Shown: piece by piece, positions 62,947 to 64,000 of the stretch | Layout: every line of letters starts with the position of its first letter | How positions within the stretch are numbered: the first letter of the stretch is position 1 | DNA from: Nocardioides sp. cx-173 | Lineage (GTDB): Bacteria; Actinomycetota; Actinomycetes; Propionibacteriales; Nocardioidaceae | Direction of reading: 5' to 3' | Assembly (NCBI RefSeq): GCF_021117365.1 | Contig: NZ_CP088262.1 | Span: 4,032,501-4,096,500, forward strand | DNA length: 64,000 nt | Notes under the pieces: generated by a model | Seen by the model: the letters and a program-made list of their open reading frames with translations, nothing else | Database searches by the model: none | Told to the model about the DNA's origin: nothing | Position numbers and translations under genes: made by a program

Positions 62947-63258
62947 TCAGTCGGAGGCCGGCAGCGGCCGCGCGGTGCGGACGTCGAGGACCTGCCCGTT
63001 CAGCGCGAGGGCGTACTGACCGGGCTTCGTGCAGAGCACCTCGATCGTGTCCGCCTCGTCGACGTACCGCTTTCCCAGCTTCGTCTCCCCGGCGAGAGCG
63101 GGGTCGGGCGTGGCGCCGGACGCGCCCTCGCCGGGCTTGGCCATGGCCACGCCGCCGCAGGTCAGGTCGACCTCTCCCGTGGGTGCGCGGGTGACGATCA
63201 CCGCGGTTGAATCGACTGCACTGGTCAGGGCCTGCCCGACCTGAAGCTGCTCGGCCAC
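62947..63258 (-). CDS. Small hypothetical protein with two cysteines
   Basis: An unrecognised 103-residue soluble protein. It has short beta-rich segments: STAVIVTRAPTGEVDLTCGG, and later YVDEADTIEVLCTKPGQYAL, NGQVLDVRTARPLP. The two cysteines (TCGG and LCTKPG) are about 37 residues apart. There is no signal or membrane helix. The GTG at 63258 is the best start. It lies just upstream of the synthetase and after an AT-rich block, so it is probably co-transcribed with the synthetase. Confidence 0.7.
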   Translation of the reverse strand: MAEQLQVGQALTSAVDSTAVIVTRAPTGEVDLTCGGVAMAKPGEGASGATPDPALAGETKLGKRYVDEADTIEVLCTKPGQYALALNGQVLDVRTARPLPASD

Positions 63259-63329
63259 CGTCTGTACTCCCTCATTGCTGCAACGTCGTCGGGCATCCCG
63301 GTCTATCGAGAACCCGATCAGGTCAAATC

Positions 63330-63346
63330 TACTATATGAGATTACT
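63330..63346. promoter_or_regulatory. Weak island operator, site I
   Basis: TACTATAT-G-AGATTACT matches the inferred element at 10 of 17 positions. The block is AT-rich and lies in the 107-base gap between the partial crotonase stop (63366) and the small hypothetical gene (63258), where a promoter is needed. On its own it is weak. Confidence 0.3.
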
Positions 63347-63365
63347 GATTCTACGTCGATGTGGA

Positions 63366-64000
63366 TCAGCGTCCCCGCCAGACCGGCGGCCGCTTCTCGG
63401 CGAACGCGGTGGCGCCCTCCTGGGCGTCGGCCGAGGCGAACACCGGGCGGTACAGCTCCTCCTGGCGCTGCCAGCCCTCGCTGATGGTCCAGTCCGCCGA
63501 CTGGCGCGCGATCTGCTTGGTCACCTGCACTGCCAGTGGCCCGTTCGCCGCGATCGCGGCCGCGAGCTCGAGGGCTCCCTCCAGGGCCGCCCCGTCGTCG
63601 GCGATGCGGTTGACCAGGCCGAGCGCGTAGGCACGCTCGGCATCGATCGGGTCACCCGTCAGCAGGAGCTCGAGCGCCGCCGCGTACGGCATCCGCTGGG
63701 GCAGCAGCAGGGCCGCGCCGCCGCCGGCGACGAGCGCGCGCTTAACCTCGGGGACGCCGTACCGGCTGCTGCGCGCGGCGACGGTGAGGTCGCAGGCGAG
63801 CATCAGCTCGAAGCCTCCGGCAAGCGCCCAGCCCTCGACCGCGGCGATCAGCGGCTTGCGTGGGGGCGTCGCCGTGATGCCTCCGAAGCCGCGGTCGGGG
63901 ATGTTGGGCTTGTCGCCGCGCAGGAAGGCTTTGAGATCCATCCCGGCACAGAACGTGCCACCGGCGCCGGTCAGCACCCCGACCCTCAGGTCGTCGTCGG
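63366..64000 (-). CDS. Enoyl-CoA hydratase/isomerase (crotonase), 5' end missing
   Basis: The frame is open through base 64000, so the gene starts beyond the right edge; the GTG at 63977 is internal. The visible 210 residues hold the oxyanion loop TFCAGMDLKAFLRGD, the second loop EGWALAGGFELMLACDLTVA, and VPEVKRALVAGGGAALLLPQ with the conserved Glu. The C-terminal helices end FAEKRPPVW. It is a typical complete crotonase C-terminal part. It ends 107 bases before the small hypothetical gene. Confidence 0.88.
   Translation of the reverse strand, partial: DDDLRVGVLTGAGGTFCAGMDLKAFLRGDKPNIPDRGFGGITATPPRKPLIAAVEGWALAGGFELMLACDLTVAARSSRYGVPEVKRALVAGGGAALLLPQRMPYAAALELLLTGDPIDAERAYALGLVNRIADDGAALEGALELAAAIAANGPLAVQVTKQIARQSADWTISEGWQRQEELYRPVFASADAQEGATAFAEKRPPVWRGR

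Overview
The window is about 70% G+C, densely coded DNA with GTG and TTG starts and many 4-nt stop/start overlaps. It comes from an actinobacterium, most likely Nocardioides or a close relative. Supporting marks are the HspR/HAIR-controlled dnaK operon, a DUF222-HNH gene behind an actinobacterial SOS box, a KstR-type operator, and a mycofactocin-type dehydrogenase. I saw no rRNA, tRNA, CRISPR array or insertion sequence.

Region 1 (1-18.7 kb) is housekeeping: an MFS exporter (cut at the left edge), class II fructose-bisphosphate aldolase, a SpoU/TrmH methyltransferase, a DedA protein, pyrE, a class I aminotransferase, two small membrane proteins, and the heat-shock operon dnaK-grpE-dnaJ-hspR-clpB. 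A decayed GNAT gene, the SOS-box HNH gene, an M28 lipoprotein peptidase, a Nudix hydrolase, an aldo/keto reductase and an anchored extracytoplasmic protein follow.

Region 2 (18.8-23.9 kb) is a small KstR-type operon: LLM oxidoreductase, conserved hypothetical, SDR and sulfotransferase-like protein, divergent from a SnoaL-like gene. It resembles a block I recall from mycobacterial cholesterol loci.

Region 3 (23.9 kb to the right edge) is a large catabolic island for a cyclic, probably aromatic or alicyclic, acid. It has a cupin/crotonase/CoA-transferase/crotonase/SDR operon divergent from an IclR regulator; an extradiol ring-cleavage dioxygenase with its C-C hydrolase; two amidohydrolase-2 enzymes; a CoA-transferase coupled to an HMG-CoA-lyase-like enzyme; and a ferredoxin and ferredoxin reductase without their oxygenase. 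A mycofactocin-type alcohol dehydrogenase with an aldehyde dehydrogenase and a peptide/opine-type ABC importer with two sister binding proteins follow. The right end has a KstD-like flavoprotein and a beta-oxidation set (two acyl-CoA ligases, MaoC hydratase, acyl-CoA dehydrogenase, crotonases). The likely logic is uptake, CoA activation, side-chain and ring oxidation, meta-cleavage, then retro-aldol cleavage to central metabolites. The substrate cannot be read from sequence.

The most interesting signals are an AT-rich palindrome-like element (AGTTAGAT-S-ATCTAACT or a half of it) recurring in at least five island control regions including that of the iclR gene, a CoA-transferase and an overlapping crotonase whose domain orders look circularly permuted, and two SDR-fold proteins that have lost their catalytic residues.
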